NCBI RefSeq assembly: GCF_001975985.1
Contig: NZ_MTQF01000007.1
Location: 372,001 to 436,000 of the forward strand
Reading direction: 5' to 3'
From: [Flexibacter] sp. ATCC 35103
GTDB lineage: Bacteria > Bacteroidota > Bacteroidia > Flavobacteriales > Flavobacteriaceae
DNA: 64,000 nucleotides
Part shown: one piece after another, positions 8,534-16,676 of the stretch
How positions within the stretch are numbered: the stretch's first letter is position 1
Layout: every line of letters starts with the position of its first letter
Program-made: the position numbers and the translations under genes
The notes under the pieces: model-generated
Seen by the model: only the letters and a program-made list of their open reading frames with translations
What the model was told of the DNA's origin: nothing
Database searches by the model: none

Positions 8534-9565
8534 TTAGTCATTAAAATAAAAACCATTGGTTCCTACACCAGTAGTTAATTCTTTTTGCAATACCCCAGTT
8601 AAATTGTAGATGTAAGCTTTACCATCTGTCGTGAAGCTTCCTTGTGAAACATAAATACGATCATTTTTTACAGCAAATCCATATAAATAAGTCGCAGGTG
8701 ACGTTACAATTGGTGTTGTTGATGCAGCAGTAGCATTTGTATTTATCGTGTAAACAGAACTTCCTACTGTGTAATAAATTTTACTATTTTCAAGATCCAT
8801 AAATCCTGCACCACTTAAGCTTTCCGGAAAAGTAATTTTAGTAGTTGTTTTGTCTGCTATTTTTACTTTTACAAGTTCACTTTCGTTTCCAAAACCTCCT
8901 TTTAAAATGTATAAAACCCCATTTTCTTCTTCGATACAATCTGCATTAAGACCAATTTGCACAGGAGCATCCAGTTTTTTTGTAGCGATATCAACTACCA
9001 ATAATTTATCGTTGTAAGAATCAGTGATGTATAGTTTTCCGTCTTTTAATACCACTCTGTTTGCAGTAGAATTTAGATCGATCTTTGATTCATAAGTATT
9101 AGTCGCCAGGTTAATTACAGCAACATAATCATCTGTATCACCTGTTGCTGCGTTTTCGTATGAATATGTATTTGCATTTGTAACATACGCTTTACCATCT
9201 TTTACAACTCCATATCTTGGATTTAATAAACCAGTTTCGATTTTAGTAATTAATTTAAAAGTATATCTGTTAACTACAGTAATATTGTTAGCTCCGCCAG
9301 AAATAATATAAGCATTGTCTCCGTTAAAAAAGATATTTTGCGCAAATTTTCCAAGTATATCATTTCCATTTACAGTTGAGTAAACGTCTTTAGTAAAAGA
9401 AGTTAAGTCATTACTTGAAAATGAAACAGTACCTTGTGAAGTTCCTTCATTCAAGATGAAAAAACCATTGTCATAAACTCCTTTTGGAGTATCTTCATCA
9501 TCATTTGAACACGAAACGAATAACGAAACGCTAAGTGCTATTAAAAATAATTTGCTAAACTTCAT
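8534..9565 (-). CDS. BtuG-like surface lipoprotein (DUF5074-type beta-propeller)
   Basis: A 343-residue lipoprotein (lipobox FVSC, Cys19, followed by the acidic NDDED typical of surface-exposed lipoproteins in Bacteroidota). The body is a string of blade-like repeats such as DGKAYVTNANTYSYE, DGKLYITDSYNDKLLVVDI and NDRIYVSQGSF, a YncE-type beta-propeller. In Bacteroides, propellers encoded next to btuB (BtuG) bind cobalamin at the cell surface and pass it to BtuB. Here the gene follows the BtuB-type receptor by 4 bases under a cobalamin riboswitch, which strongly supports this role. Ligand binding itself is inferred. Confidence 0.8.
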   Translation of the reverse strand: MKFSKLFLIALSVSLFVSCSNDDEDTPKGVYDNGFFILNEGTSQGTVSFSSNDLTSFTKDVYSTVNGNDILGKFAQNIFFNGDNAYIISGGANNITVVNRYTFKLITKIETGLLNPRYGVVKDGKAYVTNANTYSYENAATGDTDDYVAVINLATNTYESKIDLNSTANRVVLKDGKLYITDSYNDKLLVVDIATKKLDAPVQIGLNADCIEEENGVLYILKGGFGNESELVKVKIADKTTTKITFPESLSGAGFMDLENSKIYYTVGSSVYTINTNATAASTTPIVTSPATYLYGFAVKNDRIYVSQGSFTTDGKAYIYNLTGVLQKELTTGVGTNGFYFND

Positions 9566-9569
9566 TATA

Positions 9570-11423
9570 TTAAAATTTTAAGGTTAAATACATATTAAAA
9601 TTACGACCAGGCATAGGTCGATATTCCAGACTTTCATACTCTTTATTTAGAAGGTTCAGTACCTGAAAACCAAGTTTGAAAGTGTTGAGAAATTTAAAAT
9701 CATAATCGATCCCAATGTTCGAAACATTATAATCATTTATAATTTCTGTTGGGTCATTATCTGCTCTGGTGTAAACAAATCCATTAAATAAAAACTGATA
9801 ATAAGCAGAAATCCTGTTTCTTGAATATGAAACAGATCCTGTAACTTTATTTAAAGGAACATAAAAAAGCTGCTTTTTAGTATCGTCATTTTTTGAAGCC
9901 GTGTAAGCATAAGTTGCATTTGCAGCAAAGTAATTTTTGCCATACTGTTTTTTCCAGCTTAGCAATGTTTCAGCGCCGTAGCTGTTTACCTTATCTGTAT
10001 TTTGTGGAGACCAGATACCGTTGCTTCCCGGAATCCATTGCAATAAATCTTTTATTTTCATGTAATAAAAGGTTTGTGTCAACGAGATATTTCTAAAAGT
10101 GAAAACATTTCCAACCTCTGCCTGATAAGAATTTTCAGGTTTTAAATTTGGATTTCCTCCTGTTTCCCAATACAAATCATTAAAAGTAGGGATTCTGAAA
10201 TTTCGGGATAAATTCAATTTTAGATTATATAATTTGCTAAATTGATAGGAAGATCCCAGAGAAAATAAAACAGGTGATTCATAATTATCTGTAAATTCTT
10301 TTCGGATACCAAATTCATTTTTCCAATCGGCAGAAAGTTCTTGTTTTACCAATAAAGCAGTCGAGCTGATTTCTCTGACATGATCTCCAAATCCGCTTCC
10401 GTATCCTTTCGTTCTGTTATAATCTAAAATAGCATTTACTTGTGTCGATTTAGAAATTTGATAACCTAAATCTGCTTTTGTGATAAAGCTTTCTGTCTTT
10501 CCGTACGTAAAATTATTTGTCGAAATATTACCATAATATTGGTAGTTTTCAAATATATATGCGCCTTTTATATTGGTTGTAAATTTCCCGAAATCACCAT
10601 CGTATTCTAATAAGTTTCGGTTAAAACCATTAACATATCTGGTTTTAGTTTCAGATTCAGAAATTAATGAAGTATTTCGATCTGTGTTTGAAGTCTGACT
10701 GTATAATTTCAGGCTGTTTTTAGTATCAAATTTATATCCAACATTGGCATTGATGGTAATAATATCATACTGACCATTTTGATTCCAGCGTTGCCCCCCT
10801 TTCCAGTTGCGTTTATGGATGTACTTATAATCGTTTGTCGAACTGTTTTTAGAAAAACCAATTTGGGCGCTCCATTTATCATTCGAAATGTTAGTTTTAT
10901 AATTGATTCCAATAGTATTAAAACTTCCGTAATCTAATTTTAAACTGTTTTCAAATCTTTTGTAAAAGGCCAAATCATTGTTTAAGTGAACAGTTCCTCC
11001 AACAGCTCCGCTGCCATAAATAACACTTCCTCCACCGGCTTTTACACTTACTGAATTGTAATCAGAACCTGAAATAGTGTTAAAATCAGTACTTCCGTTC
11101 ATTTGAGAATTAATATTGATTCCGTTCCAGATTACTGCTGTTTGTGATGCCGTAGTTCCTCTAAAAGCAACTGTGGAAAGCATTCCGCGACCATATTCCT
11201 TAAAATAAATAGTCGAATTAAAATTTAGTAAATCCGTAAGTAATGCTTCGTTTTTATTGATAATCGAATCATTGAGTTTTAAAACAGATTGTGAATTGGA
11301 GTATTTTTTAAGATTTGCATCAGAAACGACAACTTCTTTCAAACTGGTAATAGAGTCTTTCTGCGCCGATATAATCTGGCACAACAACAATAAACAAAAA
11401 GCCGAAAGTCTTTTTAAAGTCAT
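9570..11423 (-). CDS. btuB: TonB-dependent cobalamin receptor, BtuB type
   Basis: A 617-residue outer-membrane receptor. After a signal peptide (about 1-20) comes a plug domain (about 30-150, with VAFRGTTASQTAVIWNGINI and GSGAVGGTVHLNN) and a 22-strand barrel ending in the aromatic YLTLKF. There is no N-terminal carboxypeptidase-like extension. It would import cobalamin or other corrinoids with energy from TonB/ExbBD, none of which lies in the window. Specificity is inferred from the cobalamin riboswitch directly upstream and the BtuG-like partner downstream. Confidence 0.9.
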   Translation of the reverse strand: MTLKRLSAFCLLLLCQIISAQKDSITSLKEVVVSDANLKKYSNSQSVLKLNDSIINKNEALLTDLLNFNSTIYFKEYGRGMLSTVAFRGTTASQTAVIWNGININSQMNGSTDFNTISGSDYNSVSVKAGGGSVIYGSGAVGGTVHLNNDLAFYKRFENSLKLDYGSFNTIGINYKTNISNDKWSAQIGFSKNSSTNDYKYIHKRNWKGGQRWNQNGQYDIITINANVGYKFDTKNSLKLYSQTSNTDRNTSLISESETKTRYVNGFNRNLLEYDGDFGKFTTNIKGAYIFENYQYYGNISTNNFTYGKTESFITKADLGYQISKSTQVNAILDYNRTKGYGSGFGDHVREISSTALLVKQELSADWKNEFGIRKEFTDNYESPVLFSLGSSYQFSKLYNLKLNLSRNFRIPTFNDLYWETGGNPNLKPENSYQAEVGNVFTFRNISLTQTFYYMKIKDLLQWIPGSNGIWSPQNTDKVNSYGAETLLSWKKQYGKNYFAANATYAYTASKNDDTKKQLFYVPLNKVTGSVSYSRNRISAYYQFLFNGFVYTRADNDPTEIINDYNVSNIGIDYDFKFLNTFKLGFQVLNLLNKEYESLEYRPMPGRNFNMYLTLKF

Positions 11424-11463
11424 AATTTCTACACTCTTTTTCCCGAGAGCTCGATATTTGTTA

Positions 11464-11645
11464 TAAAGGCAGGTCTCCTGGCTTGCGTTTTGTTATTTAC
11501 CTTCCCATTCGCGGGGGCGAGCAGTGGTTTTGTAGTTAATAACAAACATTCTTTTTCAGAACTTAGCATACAGTTGCGGGTACAGCTCAAGCTTTATAAT
11601 TACTTGATTCCCTTTTAATGTGTTGATTTAAACACAACCTTAATT
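11464..11645 (-). promoter_or_regulatory. Cobalamin riboswitch
   Basis: Read on the minus strand this leader contains AAAAGGGAAT, then GAGCTGTACCCGCAACTGTA (B12-box type core) and finally GCCAGGAGACCTGCC, in the order and spacing of the adenosylcobalamin riboswitch. It ends about 40 nt before the btuB start. I see no strong intrinsic terminator between aptamer and gene, so control may be at translation initiation. High coenzyme B12 should shut down the receptor and its BtuG-like partner. Confidence 0.93.
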
Positions 11646-11724
11646 TTGTGCAAAGATAAAGTTAAAATTATCGATTTTTCAAATTTGTTTGCCTTTTAGA
11701 GCTAAATTCTAAGTGAAATGGCAT

Positions 11725-12258
11725 TTAAAGTACTATTTTTATTACCTGACCAAAATCTACTTTATTATTAAAAGCATCTTTTAATGGTAATAATGTATGA
11801 TGACATAAGATACTTCTAATAACTCCGGCATGTGCAACTATAATCCTTGATGCTTCTGGTTGTTTTGAAAATTGAGATAAAAAATCACCAACTCTTTTGT
11901 GTAATTCGATAAACGATTCACCATTTGAAGCATTGATATTTACAAAATCTTCCATCCAGGGATTGAGTTGCTCCGGATTAATATCGTTCCAGTTTTTCAT
12001 TTCCCAATCGCCAAAATTCATTTCCATCAATCGATTGTCTTTTTGTAATGAAAGTGCTTTTGTGTTGTTCTGAATATATTCAGCTAAAATTACGCAACGC
12101 TTTAGCGGACTCGAGAATATAATCGCTTCTTGTGGTAATTGCGAAACGATATTTTCAAAAATGGGTTCAAAAGGTTCTGCTAATCCTACATCAGATTGTC
12201 CGTAGCAGATTCCTTTTTCGCAAATTGTTTCGGTGTGACGAACTAAATAAATTTCCAT
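11725..12258 (-). CDS. cobC: Alpha-ribazole phosphatase (histidine phosphatase family)
   Basis: A 177-residue protein starting MEIYLVRHTETICEKG. The RHG-type catalytic motif LVRHTET is at residues 5-11, and the second histidine is in VAHAGVIRSILCHH. CobC removes the 5'-phosphate in the last stage of cobalamin assembly. A longer reading frame starting at 12342 exists, but its extra 28 residues lie wholly within cobS and do not look like this family, so the ATG at 12258 is chosen. That start still overlaps the cobS end by 16 bases, implying coupling. Confidence 0.88.
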   Translation of the reverse strand: MEIYLVRHTETICEKGICYGQSDVGLAEPFEPIFENIVSQLPQEAIIFSSPLKRCVILAEYIQNNTKALSLQKDNRLMEMNFGDWEMKNWNDINPEQLNPWMEDFVNINASNGESFIELHKRVGDFLSQFSKQPEASRIIVAHAGVIRSILCHHTLLPLKDAFNNKVDFGQVIKIVL

Positions 12259-13040
12259 ATAAAAAGAATGCTTAAATAATAAACCACTTCGCAAACTTGC
12301 TGCGTCGCACCCAAACAATCGCCCGTATAGCCATCGATCCATTTTTGAAAATAACGAGCTAGAAAATAGCGCATAATAAAAACCGGAAGCAGAGCCAAAA
12401 GAAATTTGTACTGAAAATAAGAGAACACAAATAACGGAATCAGTCCAAAGAAAAAAGATCCTGAAATTTCTTTCCAGGTGTGATTTTTCGCAATAGGTTT
12501 GCTCTTGCTCGAAGCATCATCTCTCGAATATTCATGTGTAAAAATAATAGAGATTGCAGCAAGACGACTCAAAGCATGAGCCGAAACAAATAAAAGATAA
12601 ACCTGAAAAACCGCAATACCATTGTCTCCTTTAAAAAGTAAAATAGATTCAGAAAGCAATTTAAATTTCAATAAAAAAAGTAAAACCAAACCAATTGACC
12701 CATAAGCGCCAATGGCACTATCCTTCATAATAATCAGGATTTTTTCTTTGGTCCAGCCTCCACCAAAACCGTCACAAACATCAGCAAAACCATCTTCATG
12801 AAAAGCTCCGGTTGTTAATACAGAAACAATAAGTGCAAAAATTACAGCCGTTTCTGTTGACAGGAAAAGAGAAAAGAGATAAAATGCGAGAAAAGAAATA
12901 CTGCCAACAATCCATCCAATTAAAGGGAAATAACGAGTTGCTTTGTTTAAATAGTCAGGATGATGATTAATGTTTTTTGGACACGGAATTCTGGTGTAAA
13001 ACATTAAACAGGTAAAGAAGATATGTAGTTCTTTTTTCAT
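12243..13040 (-). CDS. cobS: Adenosylcobinamide-GDP ribazoletransferase (cobalamin synthase)
   Basis: A 265-residue integral membrane enzyme that joins adenosylcobinamide-GDP to alpha-ribazole or its phosphate. The conserved acidic motif HEDGFADVCDGFGGGW is at about residues 81-96, and GAYGSIGLVLLFLLKF follows near 112. Several hydrophobic helices span the rest. Length and motifs fit CobS. It overlaps cobC. An IS200-like gene and palindromes now separate it from the bluB-cobT gene upstream, so it may need its own promoter. Confidence 0.93.
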   Translation of the reverse strand: MKKELHIFFTCLMFYTRIPCPKNINHHPDYLNKATRYFPLIGWIVGSISFLAFYLFSLFLSTETAVIFALIVSVLTTGAFHEDGFADVCDGFGGGWTKEKILIIMKDSAIGAYGSIGLVLLFLLKFKLLSESILLFKGDNGIAVFQVYLLFVSAHALSRLAAISIIFTHEYSRDDASSKSKPIAKNHTWKEISGSFFFGLIPLFVFSYFQYKFLLALLPVFIMRYFLARYFQKWIDGYTGDCLGATQQVCEVVYYLSILFIWKFI

Positions 13041-13062
13041 GAAAATTGATAAATAGTTATTC

Positions 13063-13224
13063 GGCTAAAGCCATTTTGATGATTACTATATACCAACATC
13101 TAAAGATGTTGTCTATTCAAATCTATATTATTTGCAAATCTTGATTTATTAATATGAATATGTTTTTGAATAGTCCCCAGATTTATCTGGGGTTTAAAAT
13201 TTATAATCAGAAAAGGCTTTAGCC
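13063..13224. repeat. Nested palindromic (REP-like) element beside an IS200-like gene
   Basis: Outer arms GGCTAAAGCC (13063-13072) and GGCTTTAGCC (13215-13224) are exact reverse complements. Inside them CTATTCAAA (13113-13121) pairs with TTTGAATAG (13165-13173). Two complete hairpins are also nested: AACATC-TAAA-GATGTT (13095-13110) and CCCCAGA-TTTA-TCTGGGG (13175-13192). The structure lies between the transposase gene and cobS and could be a substrate of that transposase. Confidence 0.8.
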
Positions 13225-13247
13225 AAATCTATTTATAGATTGTTTTT

Positions 13248-13670
13248 TTAAAACCCAAATTTGCTAATAATTTCATCATATTCTTCTTGAAAAGTTTTTT
13301 TCTTATGGTGAATTTCTTGATTTTTAATATAATCTCTAACCTTATCTATTAGAGATTCTGATACTGAAACCGCAAAATATTCATCTTGCCATTCAAATTT
13401 TTCTTTTGTTAATTTATTTTTATTAATCCAAAATGAAGATTCTCCTTTGATAAGCTGTATTATTTTTTGAATATTCTGATCAGCTCCTAAAGAAATTATA
13501 CAATGGCAATGATCTGAATATCCATTTATAAAATCAACATAAATTCCTTTTTCTTTAGCATTTTCTTTTATATGTTTCCAAACTTTTTGGCGTAACGCAA
13601 TTGAATCTAAAAAGTGGAATCTGTTTTTTGTACTCCAGACAGAATGAATGTATACTTTTATGAATGCCAT
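13248..13670 (-). CDS. IS200/IS605-like (Y1, REP-associated type) transposase
   Basis: A 140-residue single-strand HUH endonuclease. The metal-binding HxH appears as DHCHCIISL (about residues 53-61), and the region with the catalytic tyrosine is FEWQDEYFAVSVS (about 92-104). The N-terminus VYIHSVWSTKNRFHF is typical. Single-copy relatives of this family are often not active IS elements but act on nearby REP palindromes. No tnpB is present. It sits in the cobalamin operon between bluB-cobT and cobS with palindromes on its 3' side. The frame is intact. Confidence 0.88.
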   Translation of the reverse strand: MAFIKVYIHSVWSTKNRFHFLDSIALRQKVWKHIKENAKEKGIYVDFINGYSDHCHCIISLGADQNIQKIIQLIKGESSFWINKNKLTKEKFEWQDEYFAVSVSESLIDKVRDYIKNQEIHHKKKTFQEEYDEIISKFGF

Positions 13671-13714
13671 ATTTGTAGTGTTTTTTCTTACTTAACGAAA
13701 AAATATCACTTTAA

Positions 13715-15394
13715 TTACTTCCTGCTGACTCCGGCACTTTCAAAACTTGCCATATCATTCAAAAAAGCTATGGCTGATTGTAAAATAGGAAAAGCAATTG
13801 CACAGCCTGTTCCTTCGCCTAAGCGCAAATCAAGGTTTAAAATTGGTTTTGCGTCTAAATAATTTAATAATTTTTGATGTGCTTTTTCAGCAGAGCAGTG
13901 ACAGAAAACAGCATTGTTTTTTATATTGGGATTAATTTTTGATGCAACCAAAAAGGCAACACTGCAAATAAAGCCATCTACCAAAATCAGCATCTTATGA
14001 TCAAAAGCAGTCAACATTCCGCTGGCGATTTGTATGATTTCAAAACCACCAAAATAGGCGAGTTGCTGTTTTAATTCGGCTTGACCGGAATAATTTTTAA
14101 GGGCATTTTTAAGGATATTTTGTTTCTCGAGTAATTTTTCATTTTCGACTCCCGTACCTTTTCCAACACATTCTTCGATAGGTAAATGGGTTAAAAGACT
14201 CATTAAAACAGAAGCTGTAGAAGTATTTCCAATTCCCATTTCGCCAAAACCGATGCAATTAGAACCTGTTTTAGCAATTTGTTCAACAATCGATTTTCCT
14301 TTTTCAAAACACAATTGCAACTCTGTGTCACTCATTGCGGGAATATGCAGGAAAGACTGCGTTCCTTTGGCAATTTTAGCAGAAATCAAATTAGCATTTG
14401 TGGGAAAATCATAATTCACACCCGCGTCTACAATCGATAATTGAATATCATTTTGATTACAAAAAACATTTATTGCGGCTCCGCCTTCGAGAAAATTAGC
14501 AACCATTTGTCTGGTCACATCCTGCGGATAAGCACTCACTCCATGATTCGCGATTCCGTGATCTGCTGCAAAAACAACAATATTAGGTTTTGTTATCTTT
14601 GGACTTAAAGTCTCAAAAACCGTTGCAATCTTAAAAGCCAGTGTTTCTAGAGTTCCCAAAGCACCGATGGGTTTTGTTTTAGAATCTATTTTTTCCTGTA
14701 AAAGTCTGCTGAATTCACTTTCAGTTTTAATTTCAGATTGGACTTTTAAATCAAAATCTAATATAGAATTTGATATAACATTTTTAATTTCAGTACAAAT
14801 GGGAGCTTCTGATTTCTGTTTCCAATGCAATTGCTGTAACATGGGCTGATTATCATAATTCGTCGCAGGTTTTCCTATACAAAAATATCCCAGCGGCTCT
14901 ATATTTTCCGGTAAGTCCAGAATTTTTTTAAACTGATAATAATTCAAAATAGAAACCCATCCCATTCCGTAACCTTGTTCTGTAAGCGATAGCCAAATAT
15001 TTTGTGCAGCACAAACCGAACTAAATTTTACTGCTTCGTTACTGCCAACAGTTCCAATCGTAAATTGATTTAGAACAGATCGATCATATGCAATTATAAG
15101 TCCAATTGGTGCCTCTTCGATTGCTTCTAACTTGAGGGATTTATAGTGTTCTTTTTGTTCCGGATTATCTGTAAGCTCTTCGGCTTTTTTATTATAATCG
15201 AGAAATAAATTTTTTACAGCGGTTTTTACTTCGATAGATTTTATGATAAAATATCTCGTAGCATCAGTTAATCCTACAGATGGAGCCCAATGTCCGGCTT
15301 GTAGCGCTCTTTCGATCACCTCATCAGGAACTTCATCCGTTGTAAAATGGCGAGTGTCCCGGCGTAATTTTAAAATATCATCTAGGTAACTCAT
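13715..15394 (-). CDS. BluB-CobT fusion: DMB synthase + DMB phosphoribosyltransferase
   Basis: A 559-residue two-domain enzyme. Residues 1-200 are a nitroreductase fold of the BluB type (RRDTRHFTTDEVPDE, GHWAPSVGLTDATRYFI, YGMGWVSIL), which cleaves reduced FMN with oxygen to give 5,6-dimethylbenzimidazole (DMB). After a short linker, residues about 220-559 are CobT, which attaches DMB to ribose phosphate from nicotinate mononucleotide (KTKPIGALGTLE, FAADHGIANHGVSAYPQDVT, GEMGIGNTSTASV). Its catalytic glutamate is in LGEGTG near the C-terminus. The frame is continuous, and the two activities are consecutive pathway steps. Confidence 0.92.
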   Translation of the reverse strand: MSYLDDILKLRRDTRHFTTDEVPDEVIERALQAGHWAPSVGLTDATRYFIIKSIEVKTAVKNLFLDYNKKAEELTDNPEQKEHYKSLKLEAIEEAPIGLIIAYDRSVLNQFTIGTVGSNEAVKFSSVCAAQNIWLSLTEQGYGMGWVSILNYYQFKKILDLPENIEPLGYFCIGKPATNYDNQPMLQQLHWKQKSEAPICTEIKNVISNSILDFDLKVQSEIKTESEFSRLLQEKIDSKTKPIGALGTLETLAFKIATVFETLSPKITKPNIVVFAADHGIANHGVSAYPQDVTRQMVANFLEGGAAINVFCNQNDIQLSIVDAGVNYDFPTNANLISAKIAKGTQSFLHIPAMSDTELQLCFEKGKSIVEQIAKTGSNCIGFGEMGIGNTSTASVLMSLLTHLPIEECVGKGTGVENEKLLEKQNILKNALKNYSGQAELKQQLAYFGGFEIIQIASGMLTAFDHKMLILVDGFICSVAFLVASKINPNIKNNAVFCHCSAEKAHQKLLNYLDAKPILNLDLRLGEGTGCAIAFPILQSAIAFLNDMASFESAGVSRK

Positions 15395-15437
15395 TTTTTG
15401 TATAGCTTTTGAATTTGAAGTATTAGTATTTTTATTT

Positions 15438-15947
15438 TTAACCTTTTATCTTAACCGGAATTCCCGAGACCATCAAAACCACTTCATCAGCATTTGAAGC
15501 CAGAAACTGATTCATCCAGCCTTGCAGTTCTGTAAATTTTCTGCCAATATGAGTTTCAGCATGAACCCCCATTCCAATTTCGTTTGTGACAATAATCAAT
15601 GTTGCATTTTCCTGATTGGCAATTGCAAGGAATTCTTTCTTGGCTTCTTCCAGACTTAAAATTACATCATATTTATGATCTGTAAAAAAGTTTGTTAACC
15701 AGAGCGTTACACAATCGATCAGTGCAACTTTTTGGGTAAAATCAATTTGGCTTAAATATTTTTCTTCTTCAATATTTTTCCAGCGTTCATCACGTTCTTT
15801 CTGATGGCGATCGATTCTGTTCTTGAAATCATCATCCCATTTTCTGGCTGTAGCGACATATATAGGTGAATCTGAAAGCTGTAAGGCTAAGTTTTGAGCA
15901 TAACTGCTTTTTCCTGATCGTTCGCCTCCCGTAATTAGGTAAATCAT
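15438..15947 (-). CDS. cobU: Adenosylcobinamide kinase / cobinamide-phosphate guanylyltransferase
   Basis: A 169-residue bifunctional enzyme that phosphorylates adenosylcobinamide and activates it with GTP for joining to alpha-ribazole. The P-loop GGERSGKSSYA is at residues 7-17, YVATARKWDDDF follows at 30-41, and the conserved basic segment RHQKERDERW is at about 47-56. TNEIGMGVHAE near 121 is another signature. It is the first gene of the minus-strand assembly operon, 43 bases before bluB-cobT. No riboswitch was found in its leader. Confidence 0.95.
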   Translation of the reverse strand: MIYLITGGERSGKSSYAQNLALQLSDSPIYVATARKWDDDFKNRIDRHQKERDERWKNIEEEKYLSQIDFTQKVALIDCVTLWLTNFFTDHKYDVILSLEEAKKEFLAIANQENATLIIVTNEIGMGVHAETHIGRKFTELQGWMNQFLASNADEVVLMVSGIPVKIKG

Positions 15948-15975
15948 TTATTGATTGTTAATTGTTAGTTGTTAT

Positions 15976-16084
15976 GGCGTTTCCTACGGCCGGGCTATCC
16001 GCTTTATTCCCAATTAACAAAAACTACGGCTAAAAAGCCTTGTTTTTTTAAATCGGGAGATATCGCTTCTATCCCTAACGCAAA
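15976..16084. repeat. Long imperfect palindromic intergenic repeat (copy 1)
   Basis: Begins GGCGTTTCCTACGGCCGGGC and ends AATCGGGAGA...ATCCCTAACGCAAA. Its ends can pair (GCGTT with AACGC). The same ordered phrases occur in reverse orientation at 39672-39762. It fills most of the 193-base gap between cobU and the CWC/DUF5522 gene. No gene is seen in it. Confidence 0.65.
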
Positions 16085-16141
16085 TGACCAATCGTATAAA
16101 AATAGATATAAATTTATAACTAATAATTTATAATTAACAAT

Positions 16142-16504
16142 TCAATAAGGGCAATGGCGGCAATCATTTCCACAACAGCTTCCTCTTTTTAGATGAAACC
16201 AAGCCTTGAAAACATAATTATTGTTTTCGAGATAATAATCAATTCCTTCAATTAGTTTTTCTTGTTTTGGTAAAGATTTGGCTTTATTCGCCAGGGCTTT
16301 TTGTGGTGTAATTGTTTCTATATAAGCATCTATTTTATCTTCGCACGCTTCTTTAAAGCAAACCGGACAAAGACAATCACCTCCTTCAGAAAGATTAAAG
16401 ATAGGAGGAAAATCATTGCACCAACATTTGTTTTCGGTTGAAATATCGCCACAATTAAAAGAAGATTCACAACCGGAACAAACTTTCGTTTTTATGGTAT
16501 TCAT
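16142..16504 (-). CDS. Cysteine-rich CWC + DUF5522 protein
   Basis: A 120-residue protein with two metal-binding-like parts. The N-terminus is a cysteine-rich CWC module (CSGCESSFNCG, CWCNDFPP, DCLCPVCF). The C-terminus is DUF5522 (YVFKAWFHLKRGSCCGNDCR, then HCPY at the end). Twelve or more cysteines suggest zinc or iron-sulfur binding. The ATG at 16504 is chosen; a start at 16588 would add a hydrophobic N-terminus that looks like translated leader. The role is unknown. It heads the minus-strand cobalamin block but is separated from cobU by a repeat, so a B12 link is only contextual. Confidence 0.7.
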   Translation of the reverse strand: MNTIKTKVCSGCESSFNCGDISTENKCWCNDFPPIFNLSEGGDCLCPVCFKEACEDKIDAYIETITPQKALANKAKSLPKQEKLIEGIDYYLENNNYVFKAWFHLKRGSCCGNDCRHCPY

Positions 16505-16676
16505 AAGATAAAGGTGGTATTTGTTGGATTTTGTAAGAATAAAAGTAAACAAAAAAAATAGAAATTGCGTTACCTTTGTCTCTTTCAAAATCTAAATTGT
16601 TAAATTAAAAATGATTCAGATTATGGACCAAATCGAGAAAGCAAAAACTATTCCCTAAAAATAAGATAACCTGTTT

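Noticed and set aside
12259..12342. Extended start for cobC at 12342
   Set aside because: The added 28 residues lie within cobS, have no resemblance to the phosphatase family, and the ATG at 12258 gives the normal start MEIYLVRH.
13614..13862. An 82-codon plus-strand frame across the transposase and bluB-cobT ends
   Set aside because: It crosses two well-supported minus-strand genes and has no domain.
16589..16676. A possible second cobalamin riboswitch before btuF
   Set aside because: The core phrases GCAACTG and GCCAGGAGACCTGCC are absent, and the gap is only 88 bases. The leader of cobU (15948-16141) was also searched and has none.
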